Shown here piece by piece: positions 1-11,300 of a DNA stretch of 64,000 nt. A model generated the notes under the pieces. The model was given only the letters and a program-made list of their open reading frames with translations, ran no database searches and had not been told where the DNA came from. Numbering within the stretch: position 1 is the first letter of the stretch; the number at the start of each line of letters is the position of its first letter. The position numbers were made by a program, and so were the translations under genes. This stretch comes from Polytrichum commune. Lineage: Eukaryota > Streptophyta > Polytrichopsida > Polytrichales > Polytrichaceae. The DNA lies in contig OX485809.1 of NCBI GenBank assembly GCA_950295325.1, positions 868,001 to 932,000 on the forward strand, in the 5' to 3' direction.

Positions 1-691
1 GCCACCACAATGGTGTCCTTGGTTTTCACATTCACAAACCCTAAACCCAACACTCTTAAGTCCTACACTTTAAACTAGGTGGTTATCACTGGTCACCAAT
101 CCATTCCTCTCATAATCTTGATTACTCATTCCAAAGTTATTAACTAACTACGATGGTTTTGTGGATGAGCTAGCTTACCGTGCGTAAACGGAATCGGTGA
201 ACCATATGGAGCCATCGCTCTTGACGACGATGTCGTTGGGGCTATTGAACGGCACGCCCAACCATTTATCGGCCACCACAATGGTGTCCCGGGTTTCCAC
301 ATTCACAAACCCTAAACCCAACACTATTAAATCCTACACTTTAAACTCAATGGTTATCACCGGTCACCGATCCTTTCCTCTCATAATCTTGAATACTCGT
401 TCCAAATGCATCAACTAACTACGATGGTTTTGTGGATGAGCTAGCTTACCGTGCATAAATGGGATCGGTGAACCATATGGAGCCATCGCTCTTGACGACG
501 ATGTCGTTGGGGCTATTGAATGGCACGCCAAACCAATTATCGGCCACCACAATGGTGTCCTTGGTTTTCACGTCCACACGTTGGATATATCCCGGTGTCT
601 TCCCTTGGCCTTGTTGACAAATCAACAAGTTCCCTTCCAAGTCGATTGCCATGCCATTTGCCACATCTGTGACCGCAAACACCGTGCTCAC
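1..691 (-). repeat. Tandem duplication (271 bp period) of the SMP-30 exon end and its splice donor
   Basis: The segment holding the 3' half of the 450-691 exon, its GTAAGC donor and the following intron is repeated with a 271 bp step. The word GCCACCACAATGGTGTCC recurs at 1, 272 and 543. The copy at about 179-310 still reads the same protein frame through VPFNSPNDIVVKSDGSIWF and keeps its donor at 178-173. It lacks the first half of the exon and any visible acceptor: its upstream side has been replaced by sequence reading FVNVETRD. It therefore looks like a duplicated exon fragment. The copy at the left edge is cut off by the window. Confidence 0.8.
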
Positions 692-1756
692 CTAGAAATG
701 GGGAAGATTCGGCGGTTACTTATAACGTAAACATGCCTCATTCTAAAACCTACTTTTGGGTGCAAAATGGTTCAAAATATTCCTAAATCTCCACTTTTAG
801 TATTATTCTAAGGATTACCTAATCCAGTGTCGCGTCTCATTGGTGGGGAGAGCCAAAAAGTCAACCTCAGCGCCCGTTCAACACTAACCATTTTAGGTAC
901 ACCTATATAACCACATAAGAAGATCACAAATATGCTCTTTGAAAATTCGTCATGAATTGAGGTTGTCATCTTTACATCATTCGTATGGGATCGGATTCTT
1001 ACTTTACAAGATTAACTAATTGATTCGAGTTTCTTTAATCGCACATCAGAAGTTTCTTTAACCTCCGGATGCAACAGTACTACGTTGGTCTACTTTAGAG
1101 GAGTTGGTTGGTTTGGAAAATGCCCAATTCATGCATAAGAATTTAGACAAATTGCCGGCCAATTTCCGAGGAATCTATTGAACATACATTCTCAACAGTG
1201 GCTGGGGAGATTTTTGAGCAGAATCGGTCGAGATCCTAGTGATTCCAAGTCCAGCCGGTTACATGTTGACATCTTTCGATTTTCCTTTATGAAATTGGGG
1301 TATGTTCCATAGATTCCTCGGAAATGGTGGGTGCTGTTCTTGGAGTCTTGAACTTCAACCGGTTCATCTGTAACTAGAGGTCGGTTCTCCGCGTTCACTG
1401 ATTCTCAAAATCATACAAAAGAAAAATTGACAGAAAGAAGTCAACATGTAACCGATTGGGGTTAGTAAGTTTTTGGATCTAAACCTCTTTCACCCAATTT
1501 TATCCCCCCGTTCATTGTTGCTCACCTCTCCAGTCGCCACCGACACCTTCTTCACCTCCGCATTTTGGCGCCCTGCGGCCGGCGCCCTCTCGGACGAGGA
1601 GAGCATTTCGGAGTATGGGATTTTGAACCGGGAGCTCGCAAAGAAGAATTCATTCGTGGCCGGGTGGTAGACACCACCTTCATGAGCGTCGGTTTTCGCG
1701 ATGAGGTGCACCTTAGGCGCGGGGCCAAGGATCTCAAGAAACTCCGGGTCGCGCAC
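450..1756 (-). CDS. SMP-30/gluconolactonase-like protein, partial (two internal exons)
   Basis: Two minus-strand exons are visible: 1756-1526 (77 codons, opening with VRDPEFLEILGPAPKVHLI) and 691-450 (80 codons plus 2 bases). They join in phase 0 through a GTGAGC donor and a TTCTAG acceptor. The second exon carries the SMP-30 beta-propeller signature, with a NGMAIDLEGNLLICQQG stretch, then FNSPNDIVVKSDGSIWFTDP. In this family the Asn of the SPNDIV motif and neighbouring acidic residues bind a metal, and members hydrolyse sugar lactones or related esters. The real start is upstream of 1756 in a short unseen exon, because the frame meets CAG|GT there. The 3' part lies beyond base 1 of the window. 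A GTAAGC donor follows the second exon at 449-444. The family is clear; the substrate is not. Exon copies to the left (see the repeat entry) make it uncertain which copy is spliced into the mRNA. Confidence 0.75.
692..1525 (-). other. Intron of the SMP-30-like gene
   Basis: This intron lies between the two exons, with GTGAGC at its 5' side (1525) and TTCTAG at its 3' side (692). It contains an inverted repeat whose arms lie at about 1163-1189 and 1298-1324 and share a CCGAGGAATCTATTGAACAT-like word. Nothing else is recognised. Confidence 0.6.
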
Positions 1757-1799
1757 CTGCACGAGGTAGCAACAACAACAACTCCTCATTATGAGAAAC

Positions 1800-2835
1800 T
1801 TCGGGACTAAGTCAATCTAGACTTATTAATATGCATTGATTTTGGAACATTGTGAAATTGTCTACATGCCATCCTATCAAAGGTTCCTAGGATAGACATG
1901 ACCGAAAGTAACCTTGAATGTGAATTACATCTCTTGTTGTGAACACCACTGTTGGGCGGGTATTAATATTGACACCAAGCCCCCGCTGCTTATCAGGGCG
2001 ATCAGGGCGATTCTTTAAATTTATAACCGCAGTCCGCAAAATGTTCAAATAACTGGACTTGGATCGACAAATGTGTGGTCCTCAGAAAATCAAAACCCAG
2101 TCAAATAACCATCTACAAAACTGTTGCTTCTTTGTCGGTTCTTTTATAAAAACCACAGGGTCTTTGAATTTTTTTATAAATAACCAGGACTGGAGGTTCT
2201 TTTTACTGTAAAACTTTCAAAACCCTGCAACCGAAGGTTCTTTGCTTCTAATTTGTATTTGAAAACTGGAATTGGAGATTATCAACAAATTCAAATACCC
2301 ACCTCCACACTGGTAAACACGTGTTGGTTGCATGTACGTGAATGTGTTATTTGTGAAGAATACACATCTACACTAGTGTTTTCACCACAATGCTTCTCAA
2401 AGTATGTGTACTTAGGGTTTCCAACTTTTTGTTCTCAATTTCTTCCCACATATGATTTGGTCTGCAATGTCAATGAGATGATGACCCAAAACATACTCTC
2501 AAGATGCATTATCATCTTCTGGACTAGTATTTTGCCCACACTTAAAATCCTAGTTATGAGCAGCGGTGTGCTGCATTGGGAGTCATTTGGGACTTGCTTT
2601 TCTATATTTGACTGTTTATGAACTATTGAGATCAAATCCAGTTTCACTAATCAACGACTCTTTATTACCTATAACTTTATAATTAACAGGTAAGGTATAT
2701 ACATTCTCCACATGTAAACATCTTGACTCAAAAAGCTATGTGGAGTTTCCGCAGCAATATGATGAAAATAAGACGAAATAACACTCTTATTATTATTTAT
2801 TTTAAAAATAAATTAAAAAATAAAACACACAGACC
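1800..2835. other. Intergenic, no recognised feature
   Basis: AT-rich DNA. The open frames at 2253-2621 and 2435-2647 overlap on opposite strands and have no family signature or splice context. A stretch at 2030-2240 contains several loosely similar phrases with TTCTTT and AACC. I see no gene here. Confidence 0.5.
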
Positions 2836-2839
2836 TAGT

Positions 2840-4830
2840 TGCTACCAGGGGCGCACCTGGAACGGGCAGTTAGGAGCGGACGGTCCCGTTGGGATATTTG
2901 CAAGGAGGCTCCCTTGTTGCCAAAAACAAACACCCTCGGGAAGCTTGTAATTTTTCTTCGCAACCTCATTAATCCATGTCAACTGAGTGGCCAGGAACGT
3001 CATTTGTGCCATCCCGCACGTAATAATGAAAAAATTTGTAATTCTCTTCTCTGTGCAATTAACGGTCCATCAGTGGGATTTTTCATAATCAAAATGCTGA
3101 CAACACAAATGGACTGCCTACCAATGTTGGACTGTGATATAGGGGATTGCATGGCACCAATATGCAGAATAAATGATGGTATCAACCAATGTTGGGGCCG
3201 GTATATAGGTGAATGCATGGTATCAATAAAATCAACATCAACAATAGTATCAAAACTGTACCTATCCGTGCGTATCAAAATTGTGATACCAGTCAAATAC
3301 TGATATTTGGTGGGTATGTCAAGGGGAGAGATTTTTTGAATACCTGAGATATTCTTTGGGTTGATACCATTCTAAACCATATTGATACTCGGGCGGTTTC
3401 ACCTAGGTAGGAAGATTCTTGCATGGTATATAGACCCAAAACAATGACGATATCGAACCAACACTTGGTATCAACATCACGTTTATTCTTATAAGTATCG
3501 ATGTTCAAAAACTAAATACTTACAAATAAGGTGACCAGTAAACCATAAAATAAGAATCAAGAGAGATAGTTTACCGACTACCATCCAGCTCAATACAGAA
3601 TTCTCTTCTCTGTGCAATTAACAATCCTATCTATGCCTACCTACCTATCTACGTTTTCGACCGATTCGTGATTTTCTACTACAGATGGGCTGCACCCAAA
3701 ACATAACGTTGTATGTATCCTTGTAAGCATCGATGTTCAAAGACAGATTAAGGTAACCAAGTAAAATGTGAAATAAGAATCAACAGAGATTATCTATAAA
3801 AATCCATCCAGCTCAATGAAAAGTTCTCTTCTGTGTGCAATCAACCATCAATGGAATTTTCTGAATTTAAAGAATCTGTTGCAAATGGACTTAGTACCTA
3901 ACTACCCTTCCGGTCGTTTCGTAACTTCTGTTACAGATGGGCTTACTTTGCAACATCAGAATAGATATGTTCTTTTAAGTCTCGATTTTCTGAGTATCGA
4001 TATATATTCCTGTAAATATCAATGTTGAAACGTTGACACTTACAAAATGAATGTATCCAATAAACCTCAACATGAGAATCAATGGAGATAGTTTATCCAA
4101 ATCCATTCAGCTCAATGGAGGATGCTCGTCACTCTGTAATTAACCATCAGAATTTTCTGAATTTAAAGCTTCTGTTGCAACTGGACTTAGTATCTAACTA
4201 CCTTTCGACCATTTTATGACTTTTGATGCAGATGAGCTTGCATTGAAACAACACAAGTATCCTTGTAAGTATCGATGTGTAAACACAAGATGAAGGTAAA
4301 CAGTAAACCTCAAAATGAGAATCAACGGAGACAATTTATCCACATCCATTCCGCTCAATGGAGAATTCTCTTCTCTGTGCATTTAACCATCAGTAGGATT
4401 TTCTGAATTTGAAGCTTCTGTTGCAAATGGACTTTATACCTACCCACCTTTTCGACCGTTTCGTAACTTCCGTTAAAGATGGGCTTGCATTGCGACACCA
4501 GAATAGATATATACTTGTACGTATTGATGTCTAAACATCAATACTTACAAACAAAGTTAACCAATAAACCTCAAAATGAGAGTCAACGGAGACAGTTTAT
4601 CCAAATCCATTCAGCTCAATGGAGCACTCTCTTCTCTGTAGAATTAACCATCATTAGGATTTTCTGAATTTGAAGCTTCTGTTTTAGATGGATTTTCTAC
4701 CTACCTAGCCACCCTTTCAACGGTTACGTAATTTCTAATACAGATGGGCCTCCATTCGAACATCAAAATAAACAAGTGAAGGTGACCAGTTAACCTCAAA
4801 AACAAGAATCAACAGAGATAGTTATTCGAG
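2840..4830. repeat. Degenerate tandem repeats, roughly 220-300 bp period
   Basis: A phrase of the type TTCTCTTCTCTGTGCAATTAACCATCAG, then an ATTTTCTGAATTTGAAGC block, a GATGGGCTTGCATTG block, a TATCGATGT block and a CAACGGAGA/CCATTCAGCTCAATGGA block recurs in the same order. Copies start near 3041, 3600, 3822, 4124, 4363 and 4625. Spacing and identity vary, so this is an old, eroded array. Part of the first copy (3120-3510) is another repeat that also occurs inside BT1 intron 3. Confidence 0.8.
3120..3510 (+). repeat. Dispersed repeat, copy 1 (second copy in BT1 intron 3)
   Basis: This copy contains GGTATATAGGTGAATGCATGG followed by stretches rich in GGTATCAA and GATACC words, ending near GGTATATAGACCC. 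The same order of blocks, with clear divergence, is found at 11765-12170. There is no coding signature. The ends carry loosely inverted GGTATATAG/CTATATACC words, so a small non-autonomous element is possible. Confidence 0.6.
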
Positions 4831-4933
4831 ATGCTTTCGGAGGTCCTTTCCATACTCTGAAATCTAAAGCAATCAAAAGGAAGCAAATCAAAAACTAGAA
4901 TGAAATAGAAACACTGAAGAAGTTTAGTATGGT

Positions 4934-5741
4934 TTAGTTTAATCGAGAAAACACCCTTCCTCTTAGGATCCCTCCAAAGCCTTCATACCTAATTGTTCGA
5001 AACATCAGATATTTGCACCTAAAGCCCTCGGGAAAATTCTCGATTCCAACCAACCAACCTAGAGTGTCAAGATGCATGCGACCACGGAACCGAAGAAAGT
5101 GAGCCGGCAAAGATTGCAGAAAAGCATAAATCATCACCAAATGAACAGGATCGAGTTCTAGGATCACGGAGGAGAGATTCACAGCTGAACACATGTTTAT
5201 TCTTTCACTTGCTCTCTGTGAATTTCGCTCAAAATTCTACAGGCAAAACAATTCCTGCAGTATGAATTGTTGCATTTTAGAAGAATCAGATTTGTTCGTA
5301 CCTCGAAATTGAAACTATTGGAAGCGGAAATCAATCCTTTCACAAAAGAATCAACGGGTCGAAATTCGTTTGGAAATTTGGAGCTCCAACTCTTCCGAAG
5401 TTCGCAGACAGAAGCTCCTCCTCCCCTGCAGAGACTCAGACTGAATGAGAGAACTTAAAGCTCCAAAATTGAGGCAAGGGATGAAAACATTCCGGCCTCG
5501 TGGACCCAATTTCTGAAGATGGCGATAGTGGGAAGAAAAGGCGGGAGCTTTGGTGGAAAACTGGCAGCTTTTCGCGTTGCGGGAATTCCATTTCCCCTGC
5601 TACAGCTGCCGCAACGGACGTAGGAAGGAGGCAGATCGCCGAAGTCGCCAAATTGGGAGAGACGAAGTTCCCCACGTTCCCTGCATATGTTCCCAAAAGC
5701 CCCCATTGTAGTGCCGAATTGAGGCCAGAAGTCTCGACCAA
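4934..5741 (-). other. GC-richer island with unrecognised minus-strand open frames
   Basis: Compared with its AT-rich surroundings this block is GC-richer and holds two minus-strand frames: 5741-5436 (101 codons, starting MVETSGLNSALQWGLL, Ala/Ser-rich) and 5194-4934 (86 codons, containing LDPVHLVMIYAFLQSLPAHF). They could be the first exons of an unknown gene. A plus-strand frame at 5500-5748 competes for the same bases. I recognise no domain, and no splice pair joins the frames convincingly. A CACGTG box lies just outside at about 5752. This is a candidate gene or promoter/5' leader only. Confidence 0.25.
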
Positions 5742-5759
5742 TGTTTAAATGGCACGTGT

Positions 5760-7395
5760 CAAATTAAGTGGATTTATATAATTCTAAATGTTGGACCAGA
5801 GAGACCTCTTAAGATCACATTGAAATCCATGTGAGTCTCTTATAAATCTAAGAGCAAACACCCTAGCTCTCCCCTTCCAATTGATAAATCCTCCGCCTTA
5901 ACCATTAAATGCATGGCAACTACAAAGTCGTCGATTTATGGTCAAAGGACCAGACCGTCGATTTTAAAATCTCCATCGGTGATACTCCTTTACAAGATGT
6001 TTAAGTTAGGTTATGATGCATCTTTTGAATGTTGGGATTGAGCAAAAGACTTAACTTGTACATTCTACACCGTTGAGAAATTGAAATGTGATTATCAAAA
6101 CATTTTCAATAATTTCAAAATACATTTGGCTACTGATGCAGGATTCTAGTTTAGAATTAACACTCCTTCAAGTAAACAAAAATTATTCATGTGCATTGTT
6201 TGACTTTTTGGAAACAAAACCAGACATTTTAGGGGTTAAATTCCAAGTGTCGAACATTTTCACATTAGGAGAGGAAGGAATGAGGGAGGGAGATAAGATA
6301 GAGTACACTTATATTTAAGTTGGACTATATGTTGGCATTTCCAATGATTTGGTACCTTTCTAGCAAAATAATGATCTAATATGTATGGGATATCATGAGG
6401 TTGGGTCTATTTATTGGAAGCATAAGTGAAATAAGTAAAGATGACACCTAGCAAGTGAAAAATAAGGTGCATAGGCAAATTTCAATACCAACCTCATGAG
6501 GATGCAAGCATAAACACAAAGCCTCTTCACATGCAAACTACTGCCATTAATAAGCATATATAGCTTTGCAACAACTACCATGAGGGAAATGTTAGTACAA
6601 TTCACAAGAGCTTCATTCAATGGCCAAGAGGGAATTGTTGCATACAGGCGGTCTTCTCATCCATCCATGTTAAAAACTCAACCCCATGTAGGCTTATGAC
6701 TTATTCATCTCAGATATATTCGACTAGACTAATGCAAGGTCTTTGTAGCTAATTCCGGTATTCAATGAACTCAAAAGTAACCTCCGGCCTGCATATTGTT
6801 TTGATGGATTTTTATGGTGGATGATTGAGAAGCAACATGCTCGGGGAGAGAGGGAAGTATCGTATACAAGCGTACTTCTCATCCATCCAACATAAAAGCC
6901 CTAATATAGTATCCATAAAAGACATTGAATTGGTGTACTTGAGGTCATTTGAAATGAATCGGCAACAAACCCAAGAGGGAGTCAAGTTCTTAAATGTTGG
7001 ATGGATTAGATGTAGGCTCGTATACACGATAGTTCCCTCTCACCCCATCATTGTGTCATTTTTCACCATGAGCCTATACTTACAGCCAGTGAACTGAGTT
7101 CCCAATGATGGTTCCCAAAGCTACGAGGGGAACGTGGGCTTGTGCCCGCCTCTATCAGACAGGCCATGAAACGTTGACAAGTGTCCTAGTGCAACTCGAA
7201 TTTTTCTCTCATAGGGCTGGAACCAATCAGAGATGCCCAAGTGGCACAAATTGCACAAATTGCATGGGTGTGAAGCAGTCTGTATCCACAAAGGCCAATG
7301 TGGTGGAAAATCGGAGGGAAAGGGAGCACTGGAATGATTCCATTATGTTGGGTATCATTTCTCCCTCACCAATTAGGTGAACTATAGCGGGACGA
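5760..7395. other. Intergenic, no recognised gene
   Basis: AT-rich DNA. Short frames at 6088-6318 and 7105-7380 have no family signature. Two phrases around CGTATACAAGCG and CTCATCCATCCA recur near 6640-6670 and 6850-6890, suggesting another eroded repeat. The right part leads into the BT1 promoter. Confidence 0.45.
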
Positions 7396-7399
7396 ATGC

Positions 7400-7444
7400 C
7401 ACGTGTATTATTTTCGGTCCTATCTAATCAAAGATATCCACGTG
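7400..7444 (+). promoter_or_regulatory. Pair of G-boxes upstream of BT1
   Basis: CACGTG occurs at 7400-7405 and again at 7439-7444, separated by an AAAGATATCC word. CACGTG is the core bound by plant bZIP and bHLH factors. The pair sits about 0.9 kb before the BT1 start codon, at the edge of a GC-rich block that is likely the promoter/5' leader. The transcription start was not identified. Confidence 0.4.
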
Positions 7445-7844
7445 TCCAACAGGCCACCGCAGCCTCGGGAAATCTCTTGCAGCCTCTCACGGCGGACGCG
7501 GGGAGCCCGTGTCACCGTCCCAGCAGGTTCGGGGACTGGTTATATCAGGTTATTATGTGGGTTGGTTACCGGGGTACCAGGTCACCGATGCTCCTCCTGC
7601 GCCTGCAGGCGCCTGGGTGAAATTCTTTTCTCGAAGTTCACGCCGAGCAACAACGAAATGCGTGGTCGGGGATAACTACGAGACCATTTTTGTAGCTGTA
7701 GAGGTCCGGAGGATTGCTCCGGAAAGAAATGCCGAAGAATCTTGAAGGAATTTGAGGGAGAACGGTGGACGATTGGTTGAGTCTAATTCGACCCTCCGGG
7801 GTGGTTTGAGGAATCGAGGTTTCGGTGTTTTTGCAATTTCACCG

Positions 7845-8240
7845 ACTCTGCATTGGTGTGAGATTTCTTGTTGTGGATTCTCGATCTTTCCAGGGAGCAT
7901 GTGAGATGGTGGGAGTCATCTTGCATGCTGAGAGGTGAATTCTGGCTTTTAGAGTTGCATGGTGCAAGAGGGTAAGGGTGCCAAACAAAAAGGGAAGTAT
8001 GAGGGTGGCATTAGGGGAGGCATCATTAGGATTTTTTAGGATCCTTTCGTGAATTGGTGTAAGATTCCTTGCTGTAAAGTTTTGAGATATCCAGGGACGA
8101 TGTGTGTTCAAAGGTGAATTTGAAGCTTTTGGAGTTCCGTTTTGCAAGAGAGTGAGGGTGAGGAGGTAAATAAGAAGAGAAGCCTTCAGGAGGTATCATT
8201 AGGATTAGTTAGGAGCTTTGCGTTAGAATTGCTAAGAATG
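7845..8240 (+). repeat. Two-copy tandem duplication in the BT1 5' leader
   Basis: A block of about 200 bp starting TTGGTGT(G/A)AGATT, continuing through TCCAGGGA, GGTGAATT, GCAAGAG and GCATCATTAGGATT, occurs at about 7850-8050 and again at about 8052-8245. The copies are clearly diverged. They lie just upstream of the BT1 ATG, so they may be part of the 5' UTR or an intron within it. Confidence 0.65.
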
Positions 8241-8357
8241 TAGGTTAGTGGAAGTGGCAGAGAGGATGTGTTTGATGTGTTTGACATCAACAGGGGATAT
8301 GTCACTATGTCAACACATGTGAGGAATTGAGAATTGGTGTAATTAGGGTTTTGTGTG

Positions 8358-11300
8358 ATGGGGGATACCATGATGCAATCGTCCAGAGGGGTAGGGGCAG
8401 AGGTTTTCACTGACCCTTACCCTCCCAAGCTTAGGAGAAGTGTGAAACCTTCGAATTGGCAGAGCGAACGCAGGCGATGGCGGGAGGTTTACGAGCAACA
8501 GGAGCCAGAGAGCAGGCCAAAAGCACTCCTGCGAACCCGGGAGAGCAGCCGTAAGATGGGAATTTCAGAGAGACAGAGGTTGCGAAAAGCAGGTGACCTC
8601 ATTGAGCCACAGATCAATTCGTTTGACCTTCAACCCCCTGTTGCACACAGGGTGAAGAGTACTGTCACATTCTCAGAGAGGCAGAGAAGGCGGAAAAGGG
8701 GAACTTTGAATGGCCTTTTCGTTAGTGAAGATGAGTGTTATGATTCCTTGGACCAGCTGTTCCCTGGTGCAAGAGCGGATTACTCCCTCCCTGACACATC
8801 ACAGTGGGTGAATTCATCTCAGACTCTATTGGAGTCTTGGAATTCGAGCATTCGCGGGTTGATGCAGGGGAAGCAAGATTTCTCACCATCACCAAGAATT
8901 TCTGTAGGCAAGGTTAGGGGTGAAGGTAACCCTGATGAATCTGAGTCCATTGCCGAAAATTTGCGGACAAGGAATAGCGTTCCTGAGTTTCCAACGCAGG
9001 GTGAGGAAGAGGGGAAGGAAGAGGATTTGGAGGAGGAGGAGGATGGCCAGGTGGGAATTGAGAAAGAGAAGGAGATGAAATTTAGGTTTAGGCTGAAATT
9101 GGGGTCAAATGGGAGGAGGTTGCTCAGTGGTGCTATTGCTGGTGCTTTCTCGCGCACAATGGTTGCTCCTCTGGAGACGATTCGGACGCACTTGATGGTG
9201 GGCAGCCATGGGCAATCGGTTTCTGAGGTTTTCCACTGGATCATGGACAATGAAGGCTGGACCGGGTTGTTCCGAGGTAATGCCATCAATGTGATTCGTG
9301 TGGCGCCAAGTAAAGCTATCGAGGTAAACATTGCATCGATTCTTGCCTTGCAATCTTTTGTTACAGATGATGGTGGTTGTCAAGTGGTCATTGAGGTAAA
9401 CATCGATTCTTGCTTTGAAGTCATTTGCTACAGATGATAGATTCAAATGGTCATCGAGGTAAACATCGATTCTTGCCTTGCAATCTTTTGCTACATATTA
9501 TTGTTGTCAACTGGTCATTGGTATTGAATCTGCCAATGAGTGGAATCCAAAACCAAATCCCGCTATACCTAGAGCTCCACGGCTGGGGTCGAGTGTCTAA
9601 AGATCACACCCAACCCAACCGTGGAAGGGGGGGGCTGATGGTTAAGAATATTGTCACATGAATTGTGCTGATATTCCACCCTTCACTGCCTTGGGCAATT
9701 TAGGACACCATTCGAGAGCAATGTGGTTTTGTTTCACACCCCTTGTTTCTTCCGAAACGTTTTTTTGCACGCATATTGTAGCTTCTGGCGACTTCCAAAC
9801 TTGACGGAAGGCCACAGCTGTTGTTTGCTGAAGTATGCCGTGGGATTTCATCAAATAATGAGCTATCTATAAATTCAGGAAGTATATGAGACTTCTGTTT
9901 CACTAGGTTTGAAGTAATCAGAATATTGAGGCATTGAAGTAATCAGACTAATATCTGTTTCTTGGCTGTCATGAATTTTATTGCCAGGTTCTCAATAATT
10001 TCTTAGCTTAACCTCATCTGCTGTAAAAATGTTTCCTCGTCTCTTTTGCTAAGATTCAAGATTAGTGATTTCAATGCTTGGACTACTATTTTTATTTATT
10101 TATAGTCAGTTAGGCTAGTGGTGGACATAGGTGTTGTAGTTTCTGAGTATCTCGTCTAAGCCCATGTTAGGAAGTCTCATGGTCCTCCTTGAGGATTTCA
10201 CGGCTACAATATCTCAACTCTGAATTCGAGATTGCTAATTAAACCATGAAGTACTTGCCTGGGTTACAACCTTTCATGGATGTAAAATATGGGGTTCTGG
10301 TAATACACAATAAAGAGATCTTTGAATGTAAAGTTTGGAGTGTTTCTTTGGGAGCACGAAGAACACCAAGTTCATGACTGGGACACATAGACTGATTTTT
10401 ATATATGTATGTAGGAAGATAATTGCCATGACACTCGTTGCTAAGTAGGTAACCGGTTTTAAAGTTGCATAGATTCATGCACGGCATAACATTTCCATTT
10501 CGTTTATTGAGAATAATATGCAATTGAATTTATTTAGTCTAAAAGCATTTAATGCAGGGTGTGTAATAGACAGTAACATATTTGTGTGTCTTGCAGCTAT
10601 TTGCATATGATCAAGTGAAAGGATTTTTGAGTCCAAAGGATGGGAACCCTGGCATGCTAGCCTCTTTGCCGGTATCACCAGTTGCAGGGGCGTGTGCAGG
10701 GATTTCTTCCACAGTTTGCATGTATCCTCTTGAGCTGTTGAAGACCAGACTGACCATACAGGTAAACACTCCATGCATCACTGCTGTATTCAAAATATGC
10801 ACCCCTTTGATTCATGAAAGGCTATAAATTGGGGGCGGGGGATTGGGGCTCCATAAATTAAGAAATTAAATGGGAACTTGACTTAGATATTTATTTCTCA
10901 TGGCCTTTGCAAGTAACTTTACCTAATGGCCATTGCTTTGATAACTACAACCATGAGTAATTTTTAGGTTAAATAGTAGTTGCACGTGTTTTATATTCCT
11001 TGATTATTTCATTGCTTCTTGCATGCCTCAATGGTTTCCGTAGACAACAGTCATTTATCTTGGAACTTACTAGAGATTCAATGAACACAGTGTATATGGG
11101 ATGGAAGGGATAGAGAGGAGAGAACTAGGAGAGGAAGGGAGGGAGGGGTGGGAAGGTAGAATTTACTTGGTATGTCTAAACTACAGCGGTCATATTTCAA
11201 TTGATATGGCGCCCCCTATAGAATCTTCTTTCTCTAAATATTTATGTGGTATTTGTTAAGGGGGGTACACTATTGGACATGGAGGTGAATTTGTAGAATT

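Noticed and set aside
9324-9437. Continuation of BT1 exon 1 to the stop at 9437 as a short protein
   Set aside because: The frame continues into the duplicated intron start. Joining at donor 9324 restores the standard carrier sequence across exons 1 and 2.
8819-9446. Minus-strand frames of 170 and 113 codons
   Set aside because: They are complements of BT1 exon 1, whose plus-strand carrier signatures are unambiguous.
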